This document shows positions 5,226 through 5,605 of a DNA stretch of 5,605 bases, piece by piece. The stretch is from positions 7,751 through 13,355 of the forward strand of contig VAXY01000162.1 of the NCBI GenBank assembly GCA_005885085.1. The letters run 5' to 3'. The notes under the pieces were generated by a model that was not told where the DNA came from, searched no databases, and saw nothing but the letters and a program-made list of their open reading frames with translations. Both the position numbers and the translations under genes were made by a program. Position 1 is the first letter of the stretch. Every line of letters begins with the position of its first letter. This DNA comes from Actinomycetota bacterium. GTDB lineage: Bacteria > Actinomycetota > Thermoleophilia > Gaiellales > Gaiellaceae.

Positions 5226-5605
5226 TTAGCCGTACCGCAACGTTGCGCTGAGGTTTCCGGCCGCGTCCTGTGCGCCGATGCGCACGGAGCGAACCCGACC
5301 GTGTCGAAACGAGAACGCGCCCGCACGGACGCTCGCGACGACACGTTCGCCGTTCACGACTAGCTGAATCTTCGCCGGCTCGCTGACCCAGAAGCGCAAC
5401 CGCCGGAACGACAGAGCGCGCAGCCAGGGCGGCGTCTTGTCGATGCGGAACGTCACCGAGCGCCTGACGATTCCGAGCTCGTCGGTGGCCGTCAGAACCG
5501 CCGCGTACGTGCCGTCCTTGAAGCCGCCGGCATTCCAGCCGATCGATTCTGCTCCGGCCGGCAATGATGCGGAATAGATGGCGGCAAGCGTCTTGCCGCG
5601 TTGCG
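5226..5605 (-). CDS. C-terminal end of an Ig-like-domain, probably exported protein (partial)
   Basis: The last 125 residues are visible; the start lies beyond base 5605. Residues 1-55 read GKTLAAIYSASLPAGAESI, then WNAGGFKDGTYAAVLTATD and SVTFRIDKTPP. The W-(D/N)-G, G-x-Y, TATD and FRIDKTPP spacing is like FlgD-type Ig-like or bacterial Ig beta-sandwich repeats in secreted and surface proteins. Residues 60-125 form a second unit, from LRFWVSEPAKIQLVVNGERV to VRIGAQDAAGNLSATLRYG, again with a D-x-A-G-N strand end. There is no C-terminal membrane anchor or sorting signal; the chain stops at LRYG*. Domains of this kind are carried by varied cell-wall hydrolases and adhesins, so I cannot name the enzymatic part, if any. 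Export is inferred from the domain type, not seen. It converges on birA and has no obvious link to the fatty acid genes. Confidence -1.
   Translation of the reverse strand, partial: QRGKTLAAIYSASLPAGAESIGWNAGGFKDGTYAAVLTATDELGIVRRSVTFRIDKTPPWLRALSFRRLRFWVSEPAKIQLVVNGERVVASVRAGAFSFRHGRVRSVRIGAQDAAGNLSATLRYG

Noticed and set aside
4529..5344. Long minus-strand open frame upstream of the sigma factor, antisense to birA
   Set aside because: It is the GC-rich shadow of birA: arginine- and proline-rich composition, no family motifs, and the sigma factor domains begin only after the ATG at 4528.
1..5605. CRISPR array, tRNA, rRNA, insertion sequence, phage or defence genes
   Set aside because: No spaced repeats, cloverleaf, transposase motif or defence-family motif was seen; all long genes are housekeeping or a surface protein.

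Overview
This is a GC-rich chromosomal window holding a leftward (minus-strand) type II fatty-acid synthesis (FAS II) gene cluster. Its dense, overlapping gene packing, use of GTG starts and very GC-rich third codon positions suggest a high-GC actinobacterium. A Thermoleophilia-like lineage (Gaiellales or Solirubrobacterales) is my best guess, from gene content and codon style only, and is not proven.

Layout, read right to left on the minus strand from about 4530: an ECF-type sigma factor (3920-4528); a 145-base gap with a GGGGAACC/GGTTTCCCC hairpin; fabZ (3334-3774); an 85-base gap with a perfect 9-bp GGGGGAACC/GGTTCCCCC hairpin; fabH (2259-3248); fabD (1330-2262), overlapping fabH by 4 bases; fabG (606-1337), overlapping fabD by 8 bases if it starts at CTG; and fabF (605 to beyond base 1), whose GTG start directly follows the fabG stop. 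To the right, birA (4550-5131) runs on the plus strand, divergent from the sigma gene. They share a 21-base gap with overlapping, mirror-image -10-like hexamers. After a 94-base convergent gap with a 12-bp hairpin, the C-terminal end of an Ig-like-domain protein enters from the right edge on the minus strand (5226-5605).

How the genes work together: FabD loads malonate onto acyl carrier protein (ACP), FabH starts the chain from acyl-CoA, FabF elongates, FabG reduces the beta-keto group and FabZ dehydrates. Enoyl reductase and ACP genes are not in the window. BirA would biotinylate acetyl-CoA carboxylase, which makes the malonyl-CoA used by FabD and FabH, so it fits this neighbourhood.

I see ordinary primary metabolism rather than a new system. 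The points worth a second look are a frameshift at codon 15-16 of fabF, a fabG with no standard start codon in a sensible place, the paired palindromes in front of fabZ and fabH, the symmetric divergent promoter candidate, and a BirA lacking both its N-terminal DNA-binding domain and its C-terminal domain.
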